Below, piece after piece: positions 14,671 through 21,644 of a stretch of DNA of 35,783 nucleotides. The stretch comes from Mycobacterium sp. PS03-16 (GTDB lineage Bacteria > Actinomycetota > Actinomycetes > Mycobacteriales > Mycobacteriaceae), in assembly GCF_004570325.1 (NCBI RefSeq), contig NZ_SPQO01000042.1, positions 1-35,783 on the forward strand, in the 5' to 3' direction. Under the pieces are notes generated by a model. That model did no database searches. It was not told the origin of the DNA and was given only the letters and a program-made list of their open reading frames with translations. Numbering within the stretch: the first letter of the stretch is position 1; each line of letters begins with the position of its first letter. Both the position numbers and the translations under genes were made by a program.

Positions 14671-14976
14671 CTACTCGGGCAGCCGCAGCTCGGGTTTCTC
14701 CACCTCTTCGATGTTGACGTCCTTGAACGTGATCACCCGGACCTGCTTGACGAAACGCGCCGGGCGGTACATGTCCCACACCCAGGCATCGGCCAACCGC
14801 AGTTCGAAGTACACCTCGCCGTTGGAGTTGCGCGGCACCATCTCCACGCTGTTGGCCAGGTAGAACCGGCGCTCGGTCTCCACGACGTAGCTGAACTGCC
14901 CGACGATGTCCTTGTACTCGCGGTACAGCGAGAGCTCCATCTCGGTTTCGTACTTCTCGAGATCCTCGGCGCTCAT
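14671..14976 (-). CDS. DUF2469 conserved actinobacterial protein (Rv2901c-like)
   Basis: This 101-residue acidic protein reads MSAEDLEKYETEMELSLYRE at the start and matches the mycobacterial DUF2469 family in length and position beside rnhB. Function is unknown. It contains a predicted mixed alpha/beta core (FSYVVETERRFYLANSVEMVPR, EVYFELRLADAWVWDMYRP). The ATG has a moderate purine-rich AAGGA upstream. It lies downstream of rnhB and lepB on the same strand, consistent with an operon, and its conserved linkage to rnhB in actinobacteria hints at a nucleic-acid role, which is inference. Confidence 0.92.
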   Translation of the reverse strand: MSAEDLEKYETEMELSLYREYKDIVGQFSYVVETERRFYLANSVEMVPRNSNGEVYFELRLADAWVWDMYRPARFVKQVRVITFKDVNIEEVEKPELRLPE

Positions 14977-15017
14977 CGGTCCTGCTGTCCTTCGTGTCGG
15001 TGTGGCTTCATCTTCCC

Positions 15018-15737
15018 CTACCCCAGTTCGCAGCGCTGCCCCGGTTCGGTGTCGGCGAACGCCTCCGCAGCCCGCGGAGTACCCGCGGGCACCAGTCGAC
15101 GCACATTGATGAACGAATAGCGATGCTGTGGGCAGGGCCCGAGCGCAGCGAGCGCGGCGGTGTGCGCCGGCGTGCTGTACCCCTTGTGCTCGGCGAACCC
15201 GTACCCGGGGTGGTCCCGCTCCATCGCGACCATCAGCCGGTCGCGGCTGACCTTGGCCAGCACGCTGGCGGCGGCGATGCACGCGGCGGCGGCGTCACCG
15301 CCGATCACCGGCAGCGACGGCACCGGCAGTCCCGGCACCCGGAACCCGTCGGAGAGCACGTAGCCGGGCCGCACGGCCAACCCGGCCACCGCCCGCCGCA
15401 TGCCTTCGATATTGGCGACGTGCACCCCGCGCCGGTCCACCTCCGCCGACGGGATGAACACCACGTGATAGGCCAGCGCATAGCGACGGATCACCGGGAA
15501 CAGCCGCTCCCGCTCCTTCTCGCCGAGCTTCTTGGAATCGTCGAGCGCGGCCAGGCTCTCCAGCCGGTTGGGGCCGAGCACGCACGCCGCCACCACCAGC
15601 GGCCCCGCGCATGCGCCGCGACCCACCTCGTCGACACCGGCGACCGGGCCGAGGCCGTTGCGGTACAGCGCGGACTCGAGGGTGCGAAGGCCTGCTGCCT
15701 TGCGGATCACCGTGCGGGGCGGCCATGACGCCGGCAA
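15018..15737 (-). CDS. rnhB: Ribonuclease HII
   Basis: This 239-residue RNase HII removes RNA from RNA-DNA hybrids, including single ribonucleotides. It shows GVDEVGRGACAGPLV with catalytic Asp36 and Glu37, DDSKKL, an Asp in VLSDGFRVPGL and the C-terminal ERDHPGYGFAEHKGYSTPAH block. The TTG at 15737 is chosen as start: GGAG lies five bases upstream inside TAGGAGCACCC, the lepB stop TAG overlaps that ribosome site, and PASWPPRTVIRK matches mycobacterial RnhB N-termini. A nearby ATG is out of frame. Only eight bases separate it from lepB. Confidence 0.95.
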   Translation of the reverse strand: MPASWPPRTVIRKAAGLRTLESALYRNGLGPVAGVDEVGRGACAGPLVVAACVLGPNRLESLAALDDSKKLGEKERERLFPVIRRYALAYHVVFIPSAEVDRRGVHVANIEGMRRAVAGLAVRPGYVLSDGFRVPGLPVPSLPVIGGDAAAACIAAASVLAKVSRDRLMVAMERDHPGYGFAEHKGYSTPAHTAALAALGPCPQHRYSFINVRRLVPAGTPRAAEAFADTEPGQRCELG

Positions 15738-15745
15738 GGGTGCTC

Positions 15746-16600
15746 CTAGGAACTCGTCTCGGTGGCGGTCTGCGGGTTCACCGACCCCACCCCACCCCAT
15801 CGCGACGGCGGCCAGGCGATGAACCGCGCCTTACCGATCACATGGTCCACCGGGATGGTGCCGGCCATCGGGTCGCCCGTGCACAGCAGGCCGCGCTGCG
15901 CGTCGGCGGGCTGACTGGTGCAGTGCGCCCGGGAGTCGGCGGAGTGCGTGCGGTTGTCGCCCATCACCCACAGCCGGTCCGGCGGCACGGTCACCGGCCC
16001 GAACTCGTTGCCCAGGCACGGGTAGATGGCGGGGTCGGCCATCATCGTCGACGGGTCGAGGTACGGCTCGACCAGGCGCTTGCCGTCGACGGTGAGGCCG
16101 GTGGCGGCGCGGCACTCCACGGTCTGCCCGCCGGTCGCGATGACGCGTTTGACCAGGTCGTTCTCATCGGGCGGGACGAATCCGACGAAGGACAGCGCGT
16201 TCTGCACCCAGCGGATTGCCGTGTTGTCCGAGCGGATCGACTTGTAGCCGAGGTTCCAGTTCGGCGGGCCCTTGAACACGACGACGTCGCCCGGTTCGGG
16301 TTCGGTGAAGCGGTAGGTGAGCTTGTCGACCATGATCCGGTCGCCCACGCATCCGGGACAGCCGTGCAGCGTCGGCTCCATGGATTCCGACGGGATCAGG
16401 TACGGACGCGCGACGAAAGTCAGCATCACGTAGTACAGGACGATCGCGATCGTGACCAGGATGGCCCCCTCGCGCAGCGCGGAATGCTTGCGCTTGGGTT
16501 CCTCGCCCTGCTCTGTGGCCTCTTCTCGGGCCTGCTCCTCGGCGTCCGGGCGCGCGCTGTCGACAGCGTCGTCGGACGACGGGTGGTGGGGATCGGTCAC
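15746..16600 (-). CDS. lepB: Signal peptidase I
   Basis: This 284-residue membrane protease removes signal peptides from secreted proteins. It has an acidic cytoplasmic N-terminus (about 1-40), a membrane helix near 45-63, the nucleophile Ser73 in IPSESMEPTL, the general base Lys151 in DLVKRVIATGG and the GDNRTHSADSR box. The catalytic domain faces outward. It is a single-span type typical of mycobacterial LepB. The GTG start at 16600 has TAGTCT six bases upstream, indicating a leaderless transcript. It heads the lepB-rnhB-DUF2469 cluster. Confidence 0.96.
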   Translation of the reverse strand: MTDPHHPSSDDAVDSARPDAEEQAREEATEQGEEPKRKHSALREGAILVTIAIVLYYVMLTFVARPYLIPSESMEPTLHGCPGCVGDRIMVDKLTYRFTEPEPGDVVVFKGPPNWNLGYKSIRSDNTAIRWVQNALSFVGFVPPDENDLVKRVIATGGQTVECRAATGLTVDGKRLVEPYLDPSTMMADPAIYPCLGNEFGPVTVPPDRLWVMGDNRTHSADSRAHCTSQPADAQRGLLCTGDPMAGTIPVDHVIGKARFIAWPPSRWGGVGSVNPQTATETSS

Positions 16601-16606
16601 GGCATC

Positions 16607-16612
16607 AGACTA
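16607..16612 (-). promoter_or_regulatory. -10 element for lepB, leaderless start
   Basis: TAGTCT on the minus strand is separated from the lepB GTG by six bases, so the transcript would begin at the start codon. Confidence 0.5.
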
Positions 16613-16682
16613 GTCAGCGCGCGGACCGCCGCCGCCTCACGAGCGTCGCGGCGGCCGTGTCGGCCGCCGCTCCGCCCGGTGG

Positions 16683-17024
16683 TCAGCGCTTTTCCTTGAT
16701 CTTCGCCTTCTTACCGCGCAGCTCGCGCAGGTAGTAGAGCTTGGCGCGGCGGACATCACCGCGGGTGGCGACATCGATGTGGTCGATGTTGGGCGAATGC
16801 ACGGGAAAGGTGCGCTCGACGCCGACGCCGTAGCTCTCCTTACGCACCGTGAAGGTCTCGCGGACTCCGCCACCCTGGCGGCGGATGACGACACCCTTGA
16901 AGACCTGGATGCGCTCCTTGGAGCCCTCGATGACCTTCACATGGACGTTGACGGTGTCGCCGGGGCTGAAGGCCGGGATGTCGTCGCGCAGCGACGTCTG
17001 ATCGACGAAGTCCAGCGTGTTCAT
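16683..17024 (-). CDS. rplS: 50S ribosomal protein L19
   Basis: This 113-residue L19 sits at the 30S-50S interface. Family blocks are DIPAFSPGDTVNVHVKVIEG, RIQVFKGVVIRRQGGGVRETFTVRK, GVGVERTFPVHSPNIDHI and RRAKLYYLRELRGKKAKIKEKR. The ATG at 17024 fits bL19 N-termini (NTLDFVDQ); a GTG nine bases earlier would add three residues. GGAAG lies upstream. In many bacteria rplS ends the rpsP-rimM-trmD operon; here lppW on the opposite strand separates it, and it has its own promoter almost identical to that of rpsP. Confidence 0.97.
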   Translation of the reverse strand: MNTLDFVDQTSLRDDIPAFSPGDTVNVHVKVIEGSKERIQVFKGVVIRRQGGGVRETFTVRKESYGVGVERTFPVHSPNIDHIDVATRGDVRRAKLYYLRELRGKKAKIKEKR

Positions 17025-17077
17025 CGGTGACACTTCCTTGTTGGTTCGCGGCGTCGGGCATGCTGTCTGTAGTCGAC

Positions 17078-17097
17078 AACACCGCCGAGCCGGTGTT
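17078..17097 (-). promoter_or_regulatory. Hairpin in the rplS leader
   Basis: AACACCG (17078-17084) and CGGTGTT (17091-17097) form a 7-bp stem with a 6-base loop in the 5' untranslated region of rplS. A second small stem (CCGGG/CCCGG, 17132-17150) lies closer to the promoter. No function is shown. Confidence 0.35.
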
Positions 17098-17172
17098 TAC
17101 GGACGTTTCTGGGCGTATCCCGCAGCGGACACCGGGCGTGCAACACCCGGGTCGAGCGCGGACAACCTCTCA

Positions 17173-17206
17173 ATTGTGCCAGACGGGTACCGGTCGCGTG
17201 AAATCG
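17173..17206 (-). promoter_or_regulatory. rplS promoter, same design as rpsP promoter
   Basis: On the minus strand CGATTTC (17200-17206), 16 bases, then TCTGGCACAAT (17173-17183). The same two blocks with the same 16-base spacing precede rpsP. CACAAT would be the -10. The resulting leader is about 140 bases. This explains most of the 329-base gap 17025-17353; the rest holds the leader hairpins and the lppW promoter. Confidence 0.65.
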
Positions 17207-17266
17207 CCGGACGCGCCGGCCGCTGATCCCGACCCGCGCTGATGCGCGAGGGTAACGGCTATTCAG

Positions 17267-17272
17267 TAGGCT
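17267..17272 (+). promoter_or_regulatory. Candidate -10 element for lppW
   Basis: TAGGCT matches the -10 form seen before other genes in this window. It would give a leader of roughly 60-75 bases. No convincing -35 is visible. Confidence 0.3.
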
Positions 17273-17353
17273 GGAAACACCGAGTCGACGCCGTGCAGTA
17301 TCGCGGCCGGAGGCCGAATCGGTTCCCGCACAGAGGCAGTGATGAGGAGAGAG

Positions 17354-18292
17354 ATGCGACGGCCGTCGGTGCTGCTGACCGTGACCGCCGCCGGTGTCGC
17401 CGCGGCGCTCACCGTGTCGGGGTGCGAGGCGCGCGTGTACGGGACGCCGCCGGCGCCGGAAGGTCCGCACCTCACCGTCGTCGCCCCGCAGGGCCCGATG
17501 GCCCCGCTGCCCGAGGCGCCGCCGGACCAGCCGCCCACCAGCTTCGCGAGCCTCGGCGAGCGCGCCCGCCTGGCCACGACCCAGGCCGCCGACGCCGGCG
17601 CGGACATCACCGCGACAGTGCTCGACCGAAACACCGGCCAGGTGGTGTCCAACGGCAACGGCCGCAGCTTCGCGATGGCCTCGGTGGTCAAGCTGTTCAT
17701 CGCCGACGACCTGCTGCTGCAGGAAGCCGAGGGCCGGGCCGAGCTCACCCCCGACGACCGGGCGTCGATGGAGCGCATGCTGCGCCAGTCCGACGACAGC
17801 GCGGCCGAGGTCTTCTGGAACCGCAGCGGCGGCAGCGCGATCGTCAGCCGCGTCGCGCAGCGCTACGGGCTGACCGCGACGCGCCCGCCGGGAAACGGCC
17901 GTTGGTTCAACACCATCACGACCGCCGGTGACCTGGTGCGGTTCTACGACATGCTGATGTCGGGCGCCGGTGGGCTCCCGCGTGATAAAGCCGACTTCAT
18001 CATCGACAACCTGGCCCGGTCGAGCCCCATCGGCATCGACGGCACCCAGCCCGGCGGGGTGTACCCGCAGCGCTTCGGTATCCCCGACGGGCTGCCTGCC
18101 GTTCCGGTCGCGGTCAAACAGGGCTGGATGTGCTGCATCGGGTCGGACTGGATGCACCTGTCGAGCGGCATCATCGGGGCGGACCGCCGCTACATCATGG
18201 TGATCGAGTCCGAGCAGCCGACGGGCGCCGAGGCGGCCCGCGCCGCCATCACCGAGGCGGTCAGGACGATGTTCCCCGAAGGCCGGATCTAG
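17354..18292 (+). CDS. lppW: LppW-like lipoprotein with class A beta-lactamase fold
   Basis: This 312-residue exported lipoprotein has a short signal (MRRPSVLLTVTAAGVAAAL) ending in lipobox VSGC with Cys24, a Pro-rich linker, and a penicillin-recognising domain with SxxK as SVVK (Ser110-Lys113) and SDDSAAEVFW in the SDN position. Position between rplS and trmD identifies it as the LppW orthologue. Its enzymatic activity is not established; a KTG-like motif near VKQGWM is degenerate, so catalysis may be weak or absent. The start is uncertain: ATG 17354 has AGGAGAG close by, while GTG 17339 and ATG 17342 are in frame. Its stop TAG shares the bases CTAG with the convergent trmD stop. Confidence 0.85.
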   Translation: MRRPSVLLTVTAAGVAAALTVSGCEARVYGTPPAPEGPHLTVVAPQGPMAPLPEAPPDQPPTSFASLGERARLATTQAADAGADITATVLDRNTGQVVSNGNGRSFAMASVVKLFIADDLLLQEAEGRAELTPDDRASMERMLRQSDDSAAEVFWNRSGGSAIVSRVAQRYGLTATRPPGNGRWFNTITTAGDLVRFYDMLMSGAGGLPRDKADFIIDNLARSSPIGIDGTQPGGVYPQRFGIPDGLPAVPVAVKQGWMCCIGSDWMHLSSGIIGADRRYIMVIESEQPTGAEAARAAITEAVRTMFPEGRI

Positions 18293-18972
18293 CTGTCGGA
18301 CAACAGGTCCGGCCGCCGCTCCCGGGTCCGCGCGAGCGACTGTTCCCGGCGCCACGCCGCGACCTTCGCGTGGTCGCCGGACAGCAGGACCTGGGGCACC
18401 TCGAGGCCTCGCCAGCTCGGCGGCCGGGTGTAGCTGGGCCCTTCGAGCAGTCCGTCGGAGTGCGAGTCGTCGGCGTGCGAGGCCGGATTGCCGAGCACCT
18501 CGGGCAGCAACCGCACCACCGCCTCGACCATCACCAGCGTCGCCGACTCCCCGCCGGTCAGCACGTAGTCGCCGATCGAGATTTCGGCCACCCGCATCCG
18601 CCGGGCGGCGTCGTCGACGACGCGCTGGTCGATGCCCTCGTACCGGCCGCACGCGAACACCAGGTGCCGCTCGGTGCTCCAGCGGCGCGCGGTGGCCTGG
18701 TCGAACAACCGCCCCGCCGGCGTCGGGACCACCAGCAGCGTCTCGTCGGAACACAACTCGTCCAGCGCCGCCCCCCAGACGGGCGCCTTCATCACCATGC
18801 CGGGACCGCCGCCGTACGGCGAGTCGTCGACCGACCGGTGCACGTCGTGGGTCCACCGGCGCAGGTCGTGCACGCCCAGTTCGATGCGTCCGGCGTCGAT
18901 CGCCTTGCCGGGCAACGACTCCCGCAGCGGGTCCAGATAGCGCGGGAAGATCGTGACGACATCAATACGCAC
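18289..18972 (-). CDS. trmD: tRNA (guanine-N1-)-methyltransferase TrmD
   Basis: This 227-residue SPOUT enzyme makes m1G37 in tRNAs and prevents +1 frameshifting. It shows MRIDVVTIFPRYLDPL, SPYGGGPGMVMK, the AdoMet trefoil-knot region ACGRYEGIDQRV and SIGDYVLTGGESATLVMVEAVVRLLPEVLGN, then the linker with the SHSDGLLEGPSYTRPP tRNA-binding block. GTG start at 18972 fits the family N-terminus. It is the last gene of rpsP-khpA-rimM-trmD and ends tail-to-tail with lppW, sharing CTAG. Confidence 0.97.
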   Translation of the reverse strand: MRIDVVTIFPRYLDPLRESLPGKAIDAGRIELGVHDLRRWTHDVHRSVDDSPYGGGPGMVMKAPVWGAALDELCSDETLLVVPTPAGRLFDQATARRWSTERHLVFACGRYEGIDQRVVDDAARRMRVAEISIGDYVLTGGESATLVMVEAVVRLLPEVLGNPASHADDSHSDGLLEGPSYTRPPSWRGLEVPQVLLSGDHAKVAAWRREQSLARTRERRPDLLSDS

Positions 18973-18986
18973 AGCTGCGCATCCCT

Positions 18987-19508
18987 CTATCCGAGGTCCA
19001 GCAGGCCCTCGGGCGGGTCGACCTCGACCAGCCCGTCGGCCAGCGACACCCGCGGCACGATCGCGGTGACGAACGGGATGAGCACCTCGGCGCCCGCGGG
19101 CGTCGTCACCGACAGCAGCTCACCGGCCGCGGTGTGCAGCACCTCGGCGACCACGCCCACGTCGGCCCCGTCGAGTGTGCGCACCTGCAGCCCCTCGAGC
19201 TGGTGGTCGTAGAACTCGTCGGGGTCGTCGATCGGCGGCAGCTCCGCGGTGTCGACCACGAACACCGTGCCCCGCAGCGCATCGGCGGCGGTGCGATCGG
19301 CGACCCCGTCGAGGCGCAGCAGCAGACGGCCGCCGTGCGGCCGCACCGAGTCGATGACGTAACGGTGTTCGGCGCCGCCCTTGGCGGGACGGCCACGCAA
19401 CTCGGCGCCGGGCACAAACCGGGCGTCGGGATCGTCGGTGCGGACGTCGACCACGACTTCACCGGTCACGCCGTGCGCTTTCACGACGCGACCGACCACC
19501 AGGTCCAT
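18987..19508 (-). CDS. rimM: 16S rRNA processing protein RimM
   Basis: This 173-residue 30S assembly factor has the N-terminal RimM barrel (LVVGRVVKAHGVTGEVVVDVRTDDP) and the C-terminal PRC-barrel (DHQLEGLQVRTLDGADVGVVAEVLHTAAGELLSV to IPFVTAIVPRVSLADGLVEVDPPEGLLDL). It binds S19 and helps mature the 30S head. ATG start at 19508, 15 bases after the KH-protein stop and 14 bases before trmD, in the standard ribosome-maturation operon. Confidence 0.96.
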   Translation of the reverse strand: MDLVVGRVVKAHGVTGEVVVDVRTDDPDARFVPGAELRGRPAKGGAEHRYVIDSVRPHGGRLLLRLDGVADRTAADALRGTVFVVDTAELPPIDDPDEFYDHQLEGLQVRTLDGADVGVVAEVLHTAAGELLSVTTPAGAEVLIPFVTAIVPRVSLADGLVEVDPPEGLLDLG

Positions 19509-19523
19509 GAGCGTGTTCGTCCG

Positions 19524-19766
19524 CTACTGGTCGGTGTCCACCACGTCGACGCGGATGCCCCGACCGCCGATGCCGGCGACCAGCGTGCGCAGCGCGGTGG
19601 CGGTGCGGCCGCCGCGGCCGATGACCTTGCCCAGGTCATCGGGGTGCACGTGCACCTCAACGGTGCGTCCGCGGCGATTGGTCACCATGTCGACCCGCAC
19701 ATCGTCGGGGTTGTCGACGATCCCGCGAACCAGGTGCTCGACGGCGTCGACGACGACAGAACTCAC
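19524..19766 (-). CDS. khpA: KH-domain RNA-binding protein KhpA
   Basis: This 80-residue single KH domain has the RNA-binding GxxG loop as IGRGGRTA within DLGKVIGRGGRTATALRTLV. KhpA proteins bind RNA, often with KhpB/Jag, and influence cell elongation and translation; in actinobacteria the gene sits between rpsP and rimM as here. GTG start at 19766, eight bases after rpsP. Confidence 0.94.
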   Translation of the reverse strand: MSSVVVDAVEHLVRGIVDNPDDVRVDMVTNRRGRTVEVHVHPDDLGKVIGRGGRTATALRTLVAGIGGRGIRVDVVDTDQ

Positions 19767-19774
19767 CGAACCGC

Positions 19775-20281
19775 TCAGCTCTCCGTCGCGCCGGCGACCG
19801 TGGCGTCCTCGCCCTCGGCGGCGGGCTCGGACTTGTCGGCGTTACCCGCCGGGTCGGCGGTGGCCTCGATGTCGGAGGCCTCCTTCTTGGCGGGTGCCTT
19901 CTTCTTCTTGAGCTGGGTGGCCTCGGCGCCCGGGGCGCCGTCGGCCTCGGCCAGCGCGGCGTTGAACAGATCCAGCTTGCTCGGCTTGGGCTCCTTGACC
20001 TTCAGCGTGCCCTCCGCGCCGGGCAGCCCCTTGAACTTCTGCCAGTCGCCGGTGATCTTGAGCAGCTGCAGGACGGGCTCGGTGGGCTGGGCGCCGACGC
20101 CGAGCCAGTACTGGGCGCGCTCCGAGTCGATCTCGATGAGGCTCGGCTCTTCCTTGGGGTGGTAGCGCCCGATGACCTCGATGGCGCGGCCGTCGCGGCG
20201 GGTGCGCGCGTCGGCGACGGCGATGCGGTACTGGGGGTTGCGGATCTTGCCGAGCCGCGTGAGCTTGATCTTGACAGCCAT
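19775..20281 (-). CDS. rpsP: 30S ribosomal protein S16
   Basis: This 168-residue S16 has the conserved core MAVKIKLTRLGKIRNPQYRIAVADARTRRDGR, EVIGRYHPKEEP and WLGVGAQPTEPV within the first 90 residues. The rest is a mycobacterial extension with a basic KKKKAPAKK stretch and an acidic, Ala-rich tail not found in E. coli S16 (about 82 residues). ATG at 20281; AGGAG lies 13 bases upstream, which is rather far. It heads the rpsP-khpA-rimM-trmD operon behind the shared promoter motif at 20406-20439. Confidence 0.97.
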   Translation of the reverse strand: MAVKIKLTRLGKIRNPQYRIAVADARTRRDGRAIEVIGRYHPKEEPSLIEIDSERAQYWLGVGAQPTEPVLQLLKITGDWQKFKGLPGAEGTLKVKEPKPSKLDLFNAALAEADGAPGAEATQLKKKKAPAKKEASDIEATADPAGNADKSEPAAEGEDATVAGATES

Positions 20282-20405
20282 GGTTGAGCCAAATCTCCTG
20301 TGGTCGCCACGCTGCAATTCAGCGACGCGGGCGGGTTGCCCGGTCCGGTTTTGCCTCGCGTGGATGACCGCCGAACAGCCGTGGTCGCTCGGCGGACAGC
20401 CGTTC

Positions 20406-20439
20406 ATTGTGCCAGACCGACTCCGTCCTGCGGAAATCG
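20406..20439 (-). promoter_or_regulatory. rpsP operon promoter
   Basis: On the minus strand CGATTTC (20433-20439), 16 bases, then TCTGGCACAAT (20406-20416), identical in both blocks and in spacing to the rplS promoter. It gives a leader of about 118 bases before the rpsP ATG. Confidence 0.65.
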
Positions 20440-20505
20440 TCTCGCCGCCGCGCAGGCCCGGTGCCCCGCGCAGACCCGCCACCGTGACCCGGCACACTGG
20501 ACCGC

Positions 20506-21141
20506 ATGCCGACGATCCGGGATCGACTGATGACCATGGTGGCCGGACAGCTGGGCCGCCCGCACGGCGCACTGTCCGGGGTGGTGGCCGGCGCACTCAA
20601 CCGCGGCAACGGCCAGGCCATCGCGACCGCGGTGGCGTCCTCCCGAGTGCCGGCCGGCGGTACCGCGGCGGACATCGGCTTCGGCGGCGGCACCGGGCTA
20701 CGGCTGCTGGTCGACGCCGTCGGCACCGGCGGCACGGTGTACGGGGTGGAGATCTCCGACGAGATGCTGGACCGGGCGCGGCGCGCCTTCCGCCGGGAGA
20801 TCGACAGCGACCGGCTGGCGCTGCGTCGGGGGTCGCTGACGGCCCTGCCGTTCGAGGACGCCGCGCTGGATTCGGCGATCACCGTGAACACGCTGTACTT
20901 CGTCGACGACCTCGACGCGGTGTGCGCCGAGTTCGCCCGGACCCTGCGCCCGGGCGGCCGGGTGGCGATCGGCATCGGCGACCCGGACGCGATGCGGCGA
21001 CTGCCGGTGGCGCCCTACGGTTTTCGGCTGCGTCCGGTGGCCGATATCGTGGCCGCGCTGGAACGGGCCGGTCTGACCGCGAACGTCGAGAGCCGGGCCG
21101 ACGGGCGGCTCCCCCGCCACACCATCACCGCCGAGCGCTGA
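20506..21141 (+). CDS. Class I SAM-dependent methyltransferase
   Basis: This 211-residue protein has the Rossmann AdoMet motif I as ADIGFGGGTGL (about residues 55-65), acidic motif II in VYGVEISDEML, and the post-motif block LPFEDAALDSAITVNTLYFVDDLDAVCAEFARTLRPGGRVAIGIGD. It belongs to the Methyltransf_11 group of small-molecule or lipid methyltransferases; the substrate cannot be inferred. ATG start at 20506; CACACT seven bases before it may be a weak leaderless -10. I do not recall it at this place in M. tuberculosis, so it may be a lineage-specific insertion. It ends three bases from the convergent NTF2-like gene. Confidence 0.87.
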   Translation: MPTIRDRLMTMVAGQLGRPHGALSGVVAGALNRGNGQAIATAVASSRVPAGGTAADIGFGGGTGLRLLVDAVGTGGTVYGVEISDEMLDRARRAFRREIDSDRLALRRGSLTALPFEDAALDSAITVNTLYFVDDLDAVCAEFARTLRPGGRVAIGIGDPDAMRRLPVAPYGFRLRPVADIVAALERAGLTANVESRADGRLPRHTITAER

Positions 21142-21144
21142 CCG

Positions 21145-21564
21145 TCAGACCAGCTTGTCGAAGCACTTCTCCTCGACGCGACGCGTCATCCGCCAGCCGT
21201 CGGGCGTGCGGGCGAACTCGTCGACGTACCAGATGCCCACGAAGTAGACCTGACCGGAATCTCCGCCCATCACCATCGGGTTGAAGCAGATCGTGCGCGA
21301 GGTCGCGGTGTCGCCGGCGAGGCGCACGTCGAAGTTCCCCACCAGATGCGAATAGGCGGGGAAGTTCGGCAGCACCTCGGCCAACCACTTCTTGACCTCG
21401 GGATAGGCGCCGTCGACCCCACCGGTGGCGCGGTAGTCGATGTAGGCGTCGGGGGTGAACACCCGGTCCAGGTCGTCGAAGCGGCGGCCGTCGATCGCCG
21501 ATGAGTAGTCGACCATCAACTGCTGGATCTCCAGCCGGTCCGAGATCTCCTCGAGGCTCAACAT
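21145..21564 (-). CDS. NTF2-like/SnoaL-type protein (Rv2910c-like)
   Basis: This 139-residue protein has the NTF2-like cone fold pattern: LEEISDRLEIQQLMVDYSSAIDGRRFDDLDRVFTPDAYIDYRATGG, then SHLVGNFDVRLAGDTATSRTICFNPM and FVGIWYVDEFARTPDGWRMTRRVEEKCFD. SnoaL_4-type members include dehydratases, isomerases and ring-hydroxylating small subunits, but many are uncharacterised. Position after rpsP matches Rv2910c. The start is uncertain: ATG 21564 begins the similarity; an in-frame GTG at 21579 adds five residues. It is divergent from the first D,D-carboxypeptidase gene. Confidence 0.87.
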   Translation of the reverse strand: MLSLEEISDRLEIQQLMVDYSSAIDGRRFDDLDRVFTPDAYIDYRATGGVDGAYPEVKKWLAEVLPNFPAYSHLVGNFDVRLAGDTATSRTICFNPMVMGGDSGQVYFVGIWYVDEFARTPDGWRMTRRVEEKCFDKLV

Positions 21565-21630
21565 GGGCTGATTGAACACGGCGGCCACCACGATGATCAA
21601 GACACCGCCACCGCCGCCGGGCGGGCGGGT

Positions 21631-21636
21631 TAGGCT
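21631..21636 (+). promoter_or_regulatory. -10 element for the first dacB-like gene, leaderless start
   Basis: TAGGCT followed by eight bases and the ATG. The same hexamer with the same eight-base gap precedes the paralogue at 22613. Confidence 0.5.
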
Positions 21637-21644
21637 CACCCCCC

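Noticed and set aside
17021..18856. Long open frame on the minus strand opposite lppW and trmD
   Set aside because: It is Arg/Gly/His-rich with no family resemblance, and runs antisense to lppW, an effect of high GC at the third codon position.
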